The position numbers were made by a program, and so were the translations under genes. A model generated the notes under the pieces. That model ran no database searches. It saw only the letters and a list, made by a program, of their open reading frames with translations, and was not told the DNA's origin. A stretch of 7,288 nucleotides of DNA from an uncultured Ruminococcus sp. GTDB taxonomy: Bacteria > Bacillota > Clostridia > Oscillospirales > Acutalibacteraceae. Every line of letters begins with the position of its first letter. Within the stretch, counting starts at the first letter, position 1. Of this stretch, positions 1-6,059 are shown in pieces. The stretch lies in NCBI GenBank assembly GCA_902773035.1, contig CACYDB010000093.1:1-7288 (forward strand). Direction: 5' to 3'.

Positions 1-1768
1 AATCCTTGACGGTACCGTCGTCGTAGGTGCCCTTATCCGCCTTTGAGCGCGTCTGAACTCCGCGCGGTTTAAGACTTACGTTCTCGGCAATCTCATCTAA
101 GATGAGGTTACCGAGTTTATTTGAGTCGCTGTAGAGCTTTGTATACTTTGTAATACAAACCGTCGTGCCCTTTTCCGTTGAGCCGAGCTGACCCGTAAGC
201 TTATTGCACTGGATACCGACATACAAATCCGCGTTCTTTGAATTGGCGAAGGAGATTCTTGCTTTTTCACAGTCGCCGAAGGATGTTATCTTATCGGGAC
301 AGCCGCCGTCTCTGCGCGTCATATAAACCTTTACGTCCTTGTACATATTAAGACGCTCGGCGCACACCTCGGCAATAGTGAGGTTTACGTCCTGCTCGTT
401 GAGTCCGAGCTCGCTGTGGTCGGCGGTATGGACTTCACTGTCATACTGAGGGTCGAGCACTACGACCTTGGTTTTACTGTTTTTTTTTACTTTTGCCTGA
501 GTTGAAGGCTGAGTCGCGGGCTGAGTAGGAGTTGTCGGAGCCTTGAGCTCTTCCTTTTCGTACAGCTTGTACGCCTTGATTCTTCCCTTCTTGTATCTCA
601 TCCATCTGTCCTTGATGATCATACCCTTTTCGTACTCGCCCGTCTTGCCGTTTTTCAGCGTAAGCTCAACAAGCTTGCCGTCTCTCAGACTGTAGATATG
701 GCGCGTCTCGGCGCTTTTATCCGCGAGAGAGCCGTTGCCCCTGGCGATAAAGTAAACGTACTTTGATTTCTGAGCCTGCACATAGCCGTGCTGGAGCGGC
801 ATATCGCTGATCATGGTTTTCTTGCCCGTTTCGTTATCCCAGAGGTATACTCCGCTCTGACCGACTTTGCCCTCACAGTAAACGAGCGACTGCTGAGACG
901 CAGAGAGATATACGAGCGGCAGAGAGTTGTCGGGGAATTTCTTGGTCTGTCTTACCGAGCCGTTTTCATAGGCGCGGAAGCTGTGGTCGTAATTAAAGGT
1001 TTCCCTTACGCCGCCCTTGATAGTCGACGCCCAGAACGCAGGGATAGAGGAGCTGTCGCTGTAATCTTCGCACAGGGCGGACTCGACGATCTTAATGTCC
1101 TGAGTGCCCGGATTGGAGAGATCCATAGCGTAAAGACCGTCGTTCTCATTCGAGCTGTTATTGTAGTTATAGAAAAGTTTGTCTGACTTTACGATGATGT
1201 TTTTGAGGGAGCTTCTGCGTCTGACAAGCTGCGCCTTTTTCATTGAATAGCTGTATACGTTCTCGCCCGAGGTCTTTTTGACCTGCTGACCCGTGAAGTA
1301 TACAAGACCGTTGCAGTAGCCGAGAAGCTTGAACAACGAGTTGTCAAAGACCGCGATCTTCTTGAACATAGTTCCGTCAGTGCGGACGCAGAAAAGCTGA
1401 GTCTGTGATCTGAGCTTCTTGCCCTCGGGATCATTCTCGTCCTCGTAAACTGTGTAGAAAACCATATCGCCGTTTGTCATAAAGCTGGTGATATAGTGGT
1501 TGCGTACGATTGCGCGGGGCTTTAAGGTTTTGATGCTCTTCTGGATGAAGATACCCCTCTTGCTCTTGAAGATATACTTGCCCTTCAAGGCTCCCGCGAC
1601 CTCGAAGGTCTTAAAGCCGTTATTTTTCTCCTTGACCGTTTCGATAATCGCCGCTCTTTCCTCTGAGGGAGAGGTTGTTTCGATTATACCCTGATAACTC
1701 GCGCACGAGGGCAGGAGGCATGCTCCCGCGAGTATAACCAACGCCAATAATAAACTTTTAATTTTCAT
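1..1768 (-). CDS. Putative lipoprotein with C-terminal degenerate amidase_3-like domain (partial, 3' end off the window)
   Basis: The frame is open from the ATG at 1768 to the left edge: 589 codons with no stop, so the C-terminus is missing. The N-terminus is a lipoprotein-type signal: two Lys, a Leu-rich core, then LPSC with Cys22 as likely lipidated residue (Pro at -2 is atypical; Cys17 is an alternative). Residues about 30-405 have many short aromatic/Gly strand-like segments (for example VYFTGQQV, GLYAMDL, GVYLWDN, YVYFIARG), suggesting a beta-propeller-like sensor or binding region; this is inference. A Thr/Pro/Gln/Lys linker follows (about 409-434). From 435 the sequence resembles N-acetylmuramoyl-L-alanine amidase family 3: VVVLDP, NEQDVNL, VKVYMTRRD, RISFANSKNADLYVGIQCN. 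The DPGHG histidine is replaced by Tyr442 and the SIHaN histidine by Gln520, while Glu458 is kept, so catalysis is doubtful. It may bind peptidoglycan or be a scaffold. No strong Shine-Dalgarno is seen. A consensus promoter lies just upstream. An A9 run (480-488) encodes Lys residues in the linker. Confidence 0.85.
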   Translation of the reverse strand, partial: MKIKSLLLALVILAGACLLPSCASYQGIIETTSPSEERAAIIETVKEKNNGFKTFEVAGALKGKYIFKSKRGIFIQKSIKTLKPRAIVRNHYITSFMTNGDMVFYTVYEDENDPEGKKLRSQTQLFCVRTDGTMFKKIAVFDNSLFKLLGYCNGLVYFTGQQVKKTSGENVYSYSMKKAQLVRRRSSLKNIIVKSDKLFYNYNNSSNENDGLYAMDLSNPGTQDIKIVESALCEDYSDSSSIPAFWASTIKGGVRETFNYDHSFRAYENGSVRQTKKFPDNSLPLVYLSASQQSLVYCEGKVGQSGVYLWDNETGKKTMISDMPLQHGYVQAQKSKYVYFIARGNGSLADKSAETRHIYSLRDGKLVELTLKNGKTGEYEKGMIIKDRWMRYKKGRIKAYKLYEKEELKAPTTPTQPATQPSTQAKVKKNSKTKVVVLDPQYDSEVHTADHSELGLNEQDVNLTIAEVCAERLNMYKDVKVYMTRRDGGCPDKITSFGDCEKARISFANSKNADLYVGIQCNKLTGQLGSTEKGTTVCITKYTKLYSDSNKLGNLILDEIAENVSLKPRGVQTRSKADKGTYDDGTVKD

Positions 1769-1813
1769 AATTATCACATCTGCTTAGTTTTATTTTCGGA
1801 AAAATCCTTTAAT

Positions 1814-1842
1814 ATAATACCATTAGTTTCGGTTTTTTTCAA
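1814..1842 (-). promoter_or_regulatory. Sigma-A type promoter for the amidase-like lipoprotein gene
   Basis: On the minus strand TTGAAA (1837-1842) is followed by a 17-bp spacer and TATTAT (1814-1819). Transcription would begin near 1806, giving a leader of about 38 nt before the ATG at 1768. The -35 hexamer overlaps one arm of a perfect 10-bp inverted repeat (1832-1860). The promoter begins about 20 bp beyond the ppaC stop, so the lipoprotein gene can be expressed on its own even if ppaC reads through. Confidence 0.7.
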
Positions 1843-1860
1843 CATCAACGTGAAAAAAAC
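1832..1860. repeat. Perfect 10-bp inverted repeat between ppaC and the lipoprotein gene
   Basis: GTTTTTTTCA (1832-1841) and TGAAAAAAAC (1851-1860) are exact reverse complements separated by a 9-nt loop. It starts 3 bp after the ppaC stop codon and covers the -35 box of the lipoprotein promoter. It may be an operator, or a weak terminator-like hairpin for ppaC. The stem is almost all A-U and no U-tract follows the 3' arm on the minus strand, so a standard intrinsic terminator is unlikely. Confidence 0.6.
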
Positions 1861-1863
1861 GCT

Positions 1864-3501
1864 TCACATTGTTTCGATCGCTCTCATTATCGGGGCGAGA
1901 ACCTGCTTTTTGCGGCTCACAACGCCCGGGAGAACTACGCTTGTTTCCGACGGCTCGGGCTCAAAGGCGGCAGTGACGATCGTTTTTGCTCCCTGACCGA
2001 CAAAGAGAAGCTCGGTGCTTTCCTCGATAATATCGGTCAGCATTAAGAACAGCATATCGGAGCCTGATTTCGGAAGAAGGCTCTCCATATACGGCAGAAG
2101 CTTTGACTTTACCTTTTCAAGCTCGCGGCGGCTGACGGACGTTACCTGAGAAACAGTCACCTTGTACTGCTCCGCGCTGAACTGCTTGCAGTCGATATGG
2201 AAAATCTCGTCGGGAGTCTTTCTGCCAAGTCTTGAGCCCGCGTTGAACATAGCCTTGGCGTATTCCGTAACGTCTATGCCCGCGATACTCGCGAGGAAAC
2301 GCGCTGTGCTCTCGTCAAGCGGAGTGCAGGTCGGCGAGCGGAACATCAGTGTGTCGGAGATAATAGCCGAGCACAGAAGTCCCGCGATCGTCGGCGGGAT
2401 CGTGATATTGTTCTCGCCGAACATCATAGATATGATAGTCGCGGTACAGCCGAGGGGCTGGTTGCGGAAGTAGATCGGGTTCATGGTTTCCACGGAGTCG
2501 ATCCTGTGGTGGTCGATAACCTCGATGACCTCGGCGGAGCGGATTCCGTCTACCGCCTGTCCCTTTTCGTTGTGGTCTACGAGGATAACCTTCTGTCTGT
2601 CGATATCGAGAAGATTACGCTGTGAAATAAGACCGACGTAGCGGTTGTTGTCGAGAATCGGGAAATATCTTATACGCAGCTTTGAAACTGTCGCCTTGAC
2701 GTCGGAAACAAGATCGTCGGCGTTGAAGGTTATGAGGTTTTCGCTGCGCATAATGTGACCTACGGGAACAGCCTGATTGATAAGCTTGGCGCAGGTGTAG
2801 GTGTCGAGCGGAGATACAATTACCGTACAGCCTGACTCGGAGGCGATTTTCGCGATAGTTTTGGAGACCTTGGCGCCCAATCCTATTACGATACAGCCCG
2901 CGTTCATCTCGATGGCGCAGAGCTGGGACTCGTAACGGTTGCCGAGGAGCACCATATCGTGCTCGTCGATGTAGTCCTCCATAACGTCGGGATTAGCCGC
3001 CGCCACGACGACCTTGCCCTTTGAGAAGCACGCCTCGGGATCGCCGACTACGATTTCACCCTGAAGGGTATCGGCGATATTTTTGTAGGGTGTATTAGCC
3101 TGAGAGAGCGCCGACGGATCCTGATCCTCCATATAAAATCTCGCCTGATCGCCGAGGGTGAGGATACCCTTGATATGACGGTGCTCGGAGAGGATCGGAA
3201 CTGTCTGGATATTATGGTCGCGCATATGCTCCCAAGCGCGTTTCAGGGAAATTTGAGGACTGATTCCCTCGATCTCACGGAACTGGACGTCGGAAATCCT
3301 CGGCTCCAGCGACTCGATCAGGCGCGGAGACTCTACGCCGAATTTTTCCAGAACAAACTTTGTCTCGCTGTTAAGCTCGCCCGCGCGGCAGGGAATATAC
3401 TCCTCGTCCGAGAGTCTGCTTTTCAGATACGCGTAGGATATCGCGGAACAGATTGAGTCAGTATCGGGGTTTTTGTGTCCGATTACGATATTCGACTTCA
3501 T
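1864..3501 (-). CDS. ppaC: Manganese-dependent inorganic pyrophosphatase, family II, with CBS-DRTGG-CBS regulatory insert
   Basis: Cytoplasmic DHH-superfamily enzyme that hydrolyses pyrophosphate to two phosphates, pulling forward PPi-releasing biosynthetic reactions. At 545 residues it matches the long, nucleotide-regulated clostridial form rather than the roughly 310-residue simple form. Metal and catalytic motifs are all present: GHKNPDTDS (His9, Asp13, Asp15), VDHN (Asp309, His310), IDHH (Asp330, His331, His332) and SDT (Asp383). In the C-terminal DHHA2 domain, GRKTPDE (Lys428) and SRKKQV (Arg530, Lys531) are the phosphate-binding positions. Between the two halves of the DHH domain lie CBS 1 (about 70-125), a DRTGG domain (about 135-240) and CBS 2 (about 245-305). 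In characterised relatives these bind AMP/ADP as inhibitors and ATP or diadenosine polyphosphates as activators, so this enzyme is probably tuned by energy state. The start is supported by a strong AGGGAGGT (3507-3514) five bases upstream. It lies 19 bp downstream of the small membrane-protein gene and is probably co-transcribed with it. Confidence 0.96.
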   Translation of the reverse strand: MKSNIVIGHKNPDTDSICSAISYAYLKSRLSDEEYIPCRAGELNSETKFVLEKFGVESPRLIESLEPRISDVQFREIEGISPQISLKRAWEHMRDHNIQTVPILSEHRHIKGILTLGDQARFYMEDQDPSALSQANTPYKNIADTLQGEIVVGDPEACFSKGKVVVAAANPDVMEDYIDEHDMVLLGNRYESQLCAIEMNAGCIVIGLGAKVSKTIAKIASESGCTVIVSPLDTYTCAKLINQAVPVGHIMRSENLITFNADDLVSDVKATVSKLRIRYFPILDNNRYVGLISQRNLLDIDRQKVILVDHNEKGQAVDGIRSAEVIEVIDHHRIDSVETMNPIYFRNQPLGCTATIISMMFGENNITIPPTIAGLLCSAIISDTLMFRSPTCTPLDESTARFLASIAGIDVTEYAKAMFNAGSRLGRKTPDEIFHIDCKQFSAEQYKVTVSQVTSVSRRELEKVKSKLLPYMESLLPKSGSDMLFLMLTDIIEESTELLFVGQGAKTIVTAAFEPEPSETSVVLPGVVSRKKQVLAPIMRAIETM

Positions 3502-3520
3502 AATTAACCTCCCTGTAGGA

Positions 3521-4132
3521 TTAGTTTTTGATTTTTGCGGTTTCGGGTACGTGACTGACTATATATTCAAACACAAAATCGAAGTCCTCGTCACATACGT
3601 AGACCTGATTTTTGCTCAACGTCTGATTGACCTTGATGAGATTGCGCCGCCTGAACGCCTTGACGCTTTTTACGCGGCTGAAATCCGTGGACATAACGGT
3701 ACGAGTCGCGGCAAGTCCAGCTCCCGCGGCCGAAGGTCTGCCCGCCATAGCTCCCACAGCGGCTGCCAATGCGCCGATTTTCTTAGCTTTTTTCGCCTGA
3801 GAGGGCGTCTGGGAGTGAATTACGCCGTTTTCGTCGAGCGTGAAGTCAACGATGTACTTGCCGCCCATTATCGCGGCGTAAAGCAGGTACGCGAGGACTG
3901 TCAGAACGGTCATTCCTATTATAAAATATCCGAGGAACTTAGCGGTTTCGAGCATTCTGTCGGGCTTAAAGCCCCATTCGGCTATGTCGAATATGATTAC
4001 GAAGCAGAAAATTCCGAGGATCACGAAGAAAAGAATCTTCCACACAAGCAGGAAAATCGACGGATTTCTGAGTATTTTCATTTCATATGTCCAACGGTAT
4101 TTGCCGTCGGGACACAGTGTTACGTTTTTCAT
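3521..4132 (-). CDS. Small two-helix membrane protein of unknown function
   Basis: A 203-residue protein with no function I can assign. It opens with a short polar segment (MKNVTLCPDGKYRW), then two predicted transmembrane helices at about 26-50 and 67-89. A cytoplasmic-looking C-terminal region follows: strand-like KYIVDFTLDENGVIHSQ (92-108), a Lys patch, an Ala/Gly-rich stretch (about 119-142), and a basic/hydrophobic end (FRRRNLIKVNQ, NQVYVCDEDFDFVFEYI). The layout resembles a PH-like or YcxB-like fold behind two helices, and from memory similar unnamed proteins are common in Ruminococcus-type genomes; neither point is checked. The frame extends 28 codons upstream to a TTG at 4216, but that codon lies in the loop of the upstream gene's terminator. 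The ATG at 4132 has AGAGGT just upstream and a consensus promoter beyond it, so I chose it. It is first in a probable two-gene operon with ppaC (19-bp gap). Confidence 0.85.
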   Translation of the reverse strand: MKNVTLCPDGKYRWTYEMKILRNPSIFLLVWKILFFVILGIFCFVIIFDIAEWGFKPDRMLETAKFLGYFIIGMTVLTVLAYLLYAAIMGGKYIVDFTLDENGVIHSQTPSQAKKAKKIGALAAAVGAMAGRPSAAGAGLAATRTVMSTDFSRVKSVKAFRRRNLIKVNQTLSKNQVYVCDEDFDFVFEYIVSHVPETAKIKN

Positions 4133-4136
4133 ATTT

Positions 4137-4142
4137 ACCTCT
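4137..4142 (-). promoter_or_regulatory. Ribosome binding site that decides the start of the membrane-protein gene
   Basis: AGAGGT on the minus strand, 4 nt before the ATG at 4132. The spacing is short but the match is clear, and it lies downstream of the only good promoter here. This argues against the longer TTG-initiated reading from 4216. Confidence 0.65.
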
Positions 4143-4160
4143 TGAGATAATGCTGGTTTT

Positions 4161-4189
4161 ATTGTATCAAAAGGAGGAAAGAATTTCAA
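4161..4189 (-). promoter_or_regulatory. Sigma-A type promoter for the membrane protein-ppaC operon
   Basis: TTGAAA (4184-4189), a 17-bp spacer, then TACAAT (4161-4166) on the minus strand. Transcription would start near 4154 with a leader of about 20 nt. It sits directly after the terminator of the asparagine synthase-like gene, which supports a transcription-unit boundary here. Confidence 0.75.
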
Positions 4190-4201
4190 TACAAATAACA
4201 G

Positions 4202-4230
4202 AAAAACCGTCCTCAAACGAGAACGGTTTT
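4202..4230 (-). terminator. Intrinsic terminator of the asparagine synthase-like gene
   Basis: On the minus strand AAAACCGT (4223-4230 on plus coordinates read in reverse) pairs with ACGGTTTT (4203-4210). An inner CTC/GAG pairing is capped by a 4-nt GTTT loop, with one mismatch between the two stems. The 3' arm runs into a five-T tract (4202-4206). It begins 11 bp after the TAA stop at 4241-4243. The plus-strand reading also ends in four T, so some bidirectional activity is possible. Confidence 0.85.
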
Positions 4231-4240
4231 ACGTCGGATA

Positions 4241-5767
4241 TTAAAACTTCATATCGTACCAGAGCAAAAAGGCGTAAATCGCGTAGATTCTGCCCCAGAA
4301 CTGATCCTCGCCGAGCAGGTAGCTTGACCAGAGCTTTTCTAATTCCTGCTGATTGAAGAACTTCTTTGAGGTCTCGCCGAAGAGCTTTTCCTCAATCGGC
4401 TTATGATAACGCTCATCCTTGAGCCACTCGCGTACAGGCACGGGGAAGCCTACTTTCTTGCGGAACGCGGCTTCATACGGAAGCTTGCTGCTCGCTGCCT
4501 TGCGGAAAACGCACTTGTTCTGACCCTCGGCAAACTGATACGAGGACGGGATTTTTCTCGCGACGTTAAAGAGTCTTAAATCGCTGAACGGTGTGTGAAG
4601 CTCAACGCCGCAGGCTGTGCTTGTGCGGTCGGTGTTGAGATAGATGTCGCCCTCGAGCCAGAGGGAAATATCGACCGTCAGCTTTTTGGCGAGCGCGTCC
4701 TTGCCCTGAACCTCCTGCCAGATCTCAGAAACGGGCTCCTCGACCCTGACGCTCTCGTCAAAGTCGAGCATCAGCGACTTGATAAATTCCTTTGACATAA
4801 TGTGAGAACAGGTGAGATATGTCCAGTCGTCAGGAATTTCACGCTTATGGGCGTTGTAGCCGCCGAAGAATTCATCTATTCCCTCGCCTGAATATACGAC
4901 CTTCGCGTGCTCGCGAACCGCCTTACATCCGATTGAAAAGGCTACCGCTGAGGCGTCGCCGAGCGGCTGTCCCATTTTATCAATGACCGTGGGGATACGC
5001 TCGAAGTACTCCTGCGGCGTAATCGTCTTTACGTTGAAGCCCTTGCCGAGATACTCGGCTGTCTCGCGCGCGAGACCTGACTCGTCAAAGCCCGATTCCT
5101 CGTAGCCTACCGTATTCGCGCTGACGGCGTCGCTCGCCGCTAAAAGATAGGATGAGTCAACTCCGCCTGAGAGGAAGCTCTCCTTGTAGGGAAGCTCGGT
5201 ATCGCCGCGCTCTTCGTCAAGGATCTCCTCGACGACAGCCTCGATTTCCTTGGCGAACTCGTCGGCAGTCTTGCTGTTGTCGGGCTCAAAGACAGGCTTC
5301 CAGTAGCGTACAACCTTCGCTTCGCTGCCATCCCACTCTACATAATGACCGGGCATAAGCTTGAAGACGTTCTGATAGAACGTCTCCTCCCCTATCGGAT
5401 AGCCGTAAAAAAGATACTGCTGGAGCATACGCATATTGAGGCGTTTTTCAACGCGGGGATCGGCGGCGAGCTCGTTGATGTCGCCTGAGCAGAGGAAATC
5501 GCCGTCCGCGACGGTGTAGAACATCTGCTTCTGACCTACGTGATCTCTGACGCAGTAGAGCTTGCCTGTTTCATTATCGAGCAGAGCAAAGGCGAACATA
5601 CCGTAGAGATGGTCTGTCATCTTTATTCCCCATTTTTCATACGCTTTAGTGAGGATTTGTTCCTCGCGTTCCTCACGGCTGAGCGGCAGACTTATGCCGA
5701 GCTGTGAGCAGAGAGTCTTGAAATTGCGGATATAACCGCTGAAATATTTAATCTGAGCTTTGTTCAT
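4241..5767 (-). CDS. Asparagine synthase-like protein with an N-terminally truncated, cysteine-less glutaminase domain
   Basis: A 508-residue cytoplasmic protein of the asparagine synthetase B superfamily; full-length AsnB is about 550. The synthetase domain is well preserved: pyrophosphate loop SGGVDSS (200-206), MGQPLGDASA (265-274), SGEGIDEFFGGY (293-304; usual form SGEGADELFGGY), DRTSTACGVELHTPFSD (380-396) and FRKKVGFPVPVREWL (435-449). It should activate an acid substrate with ATP, releasing AMP and PPi. The N-terminal Ntn glutaminase domain is crippled. There is no MCGI start and no cysteine at residue 2. The glutamine-binding NGEIYN is SGYIRN (10-15) and the SDTE motif is absent; only the later part (KAYEKWG, LYGMFAFALLD, RDHVGQK) remains. 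The start is firm: GGAGGG lies 6 nt upstream, an in-frame TGA at 5819-5821 blocks extension, and no MCG-coding remnant is visible upstream. It may use free ammonia, a partner glutaminase, or a different amine or acid substrate. It has its own promoters and terminator and is divergent from glmS. Confidence 0.9.
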   Translation of the reverse strand: MNKAQIKYFSGYIRNFKTLCSQLGISLPLSREEREEQILTKAYEKWGIKMTDHLYGMFAFALLDNETGKLYCVRDHVGQKQMFYTVADGDFLCSGDINELAADPRVEKRLNMRMLQQYLFYGYPIGEETFYQNVFKLMPGHYVEWDGSEAKVVRYWKPVFEPDNSKTADEFAKEIEAVVEEILDEERGDTELPYKESFLSGGVDSSYLLAASDAVSANTVGYEESGFDESGLARETAEYLGKGFNVKTITPQEYFERIPTVIDKMGQPLGDASAVAFSIGCKAVREHAKVVYSGEGIDEFFGGYNAHKREIPDDWTYLTCSHIMSKEFIKSLMLDFDESVRVEEPVSEIWQEVQGKDALAKKLTVDISLWLEGDIYLNTDRTSTACGVELHTPFSDLRLFNVARKIPSSYQFAEGQNKCVFRKAASSKLPYEAAFRKKVGFPVPVREWLKDERYHKPIEEKLFGETSKKFFNQQELEKLWSSYLLGEDQFWGRIYAIYAFLLWYDMKF

Positions 5768-5773
5768 AGGATT

Positions 5774-5779
5774 CCCTCC
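5774..5779 (-). promoter_or_regulatory. Strong ribosome binding site fixing the truncated asparagine synthase-like start
   Basis: GGAGGG on the minus strand, 6 nt before the ATG at 5767. It shows that the shortened N-terminus is the translated one rather than an annotation artefact. The only in-frame codons upstream end at a TGA (5819-5821) with no ATG between. Confidence 0.85.
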
Positions 5780-5797
5780 GTGTTGAATTATGTTGAA

Positions 5798-5826
5798 ATT
5801 ATAACATTTTGATTCGTTTCAGTCAA
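5798..5826 (-). promoter_or_regulatory. Proximal sigma-A promoter of the asparagine synthase-like gene
   Basis: TTGACT (5821-5826), a 17-bp spacer and a perfect TATAAT (5798-5803) on the minus strand. Transcription would start near 5790, giving a leader of only about 23 nt that includes the GGAGGG. The near-consensus match predicts substantial basal expression. Confidence 0.82.
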
Positions 5827-5844
5827 CTTTTATCTGCGAATACA

Positions 5845-5873
5845 ATTATACATTCTAGGAGACTGTAAATCAA
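5845..5873 (-). promoter_or_regulatory. Possible distal promoter of the asparagine synthase-like gene
   Basis: TTGATT (5868-5873), a 17-bp spacer and TATAAT (5845-5850) on the minus strand, 47 bp upstream of the proximal promoter. It would give a leader of about 70 nt. Spacing and -10 are ideal, but chance matches are more likely in AT-rich sequence, so confidence is lower. Confidence 0.5.
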
Positions 5874-5966
5874 CATAAATTGCATTAAATCAGAGATAAA
5901 CTTTCATTTTTTGTTTATTTTTCCATATTTCAATCTGATAAATAAAAACTTCTGCAAGAACTATAA

Positions 5967-5984
5967 AGAAAATTGCAATTTTCT
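5967..5984. repeat. 18-bp perfect palindrome abutting the glmS -35 box
   Basis: AGAAAATTGCAATTTTCT is identical to its reverse complement over all 18 bp. It ends one base before the glmS -35 hexamer (5986-5991), the usual place for an activator site or an upstream repressor site. No terminator role is likely because there is no gene ending here. Confidence 0.65.
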
Positions 5985-5985
5985 A

Positions 5986-6014
5986 TTGACAAGAGTATAA
6001 AGACGGTTTATACT
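5986..6014 (+). promoter_or_regulatory. Sigma-A promoter of glmS
   Basis: A perfect TTGACA (5986-5991), a 17-bp spacer and TATACT (6009-6014). Transcription would begin near 6021, about 47 nt before the ATG. The spacer and -10 are covered by an 8-5-8 inverted repeat. Confidence 0.85.
5994..6014. promoter_or_regulatory. Candidate operator over the glmS spacer and -10
   Basis: AGTATAAA (5994-6001) and TTTATACT (6007-6014) are exact reverse complements around GACGG. The 21-bp dyad lies between the -35 and -10 and includes the whole -10 hexamer, a classic position for a dimeric repressor. I do not recognise the family that would bind it. Confidence 0.55.
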
Positions 6015-6052
6015 GACATCATTGAAAATAAAACCATTATTAATGAAACACA

Positions 6053-6059
6053 AAGGAGA
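6053..6059 (+). promoter_or_regulatory. Ribosome binding site of glmS
   Basis: AAGGAGA lies 8 nt before the ATG at 6068. This start places the obligatory Cys at residue 2, which becomes the N-terminal nucleophile once Met is removed. Confidence 0.85.

Noticed and set aside
788..1186. Plus-strand open frame of 132 codons
   Set aside because: It is antisense to the lipoprotein gene, whose frame is continuous from a signal peptide to the window edge; no ribosome binding site or recognisable motif.
1851..1869. Short hairpin GTGAA / TTCAC around the ppaC stop as a terminator
   Set aside because: The stem is only five pairs, and the T-run falls in the loop and 3' arm rather than after it.
3473..4150. 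Plus-strand open frame of 225 codons
   Set aside because: Antisense to the membrane-protein gene and the start of ppaC; its composition is Arg/Ser/His-rich in the way expected of a shadow frame.
4133..4216. A 28-residue hydrophobic N-terminal extension of the membrane protein starting at TTG 4216
   Set aside because: The TTG lies in the loop of the preceding gene's terminator and upstream of the best promoter, and the ATG at 4132 has its own ribosome binding site.
5791..5806. TnrA/GlnR-like nitrogen box over the proximal promoter of the asparagine synthase-like gene
   Set aside because: TGTTGAAATTATAACA only partly fits the TGTNA-N7-TNACA pattern: one half-site base and the spacing are wrong.
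5768..5900. T-box or other amino-acid riboswitch ahead of the asparagine synthase-like gene
   Set aside because: Predicted leaders are about 23 and 70 nt with no T-box sequence, specifier stem or terminator/antiterminator pair.
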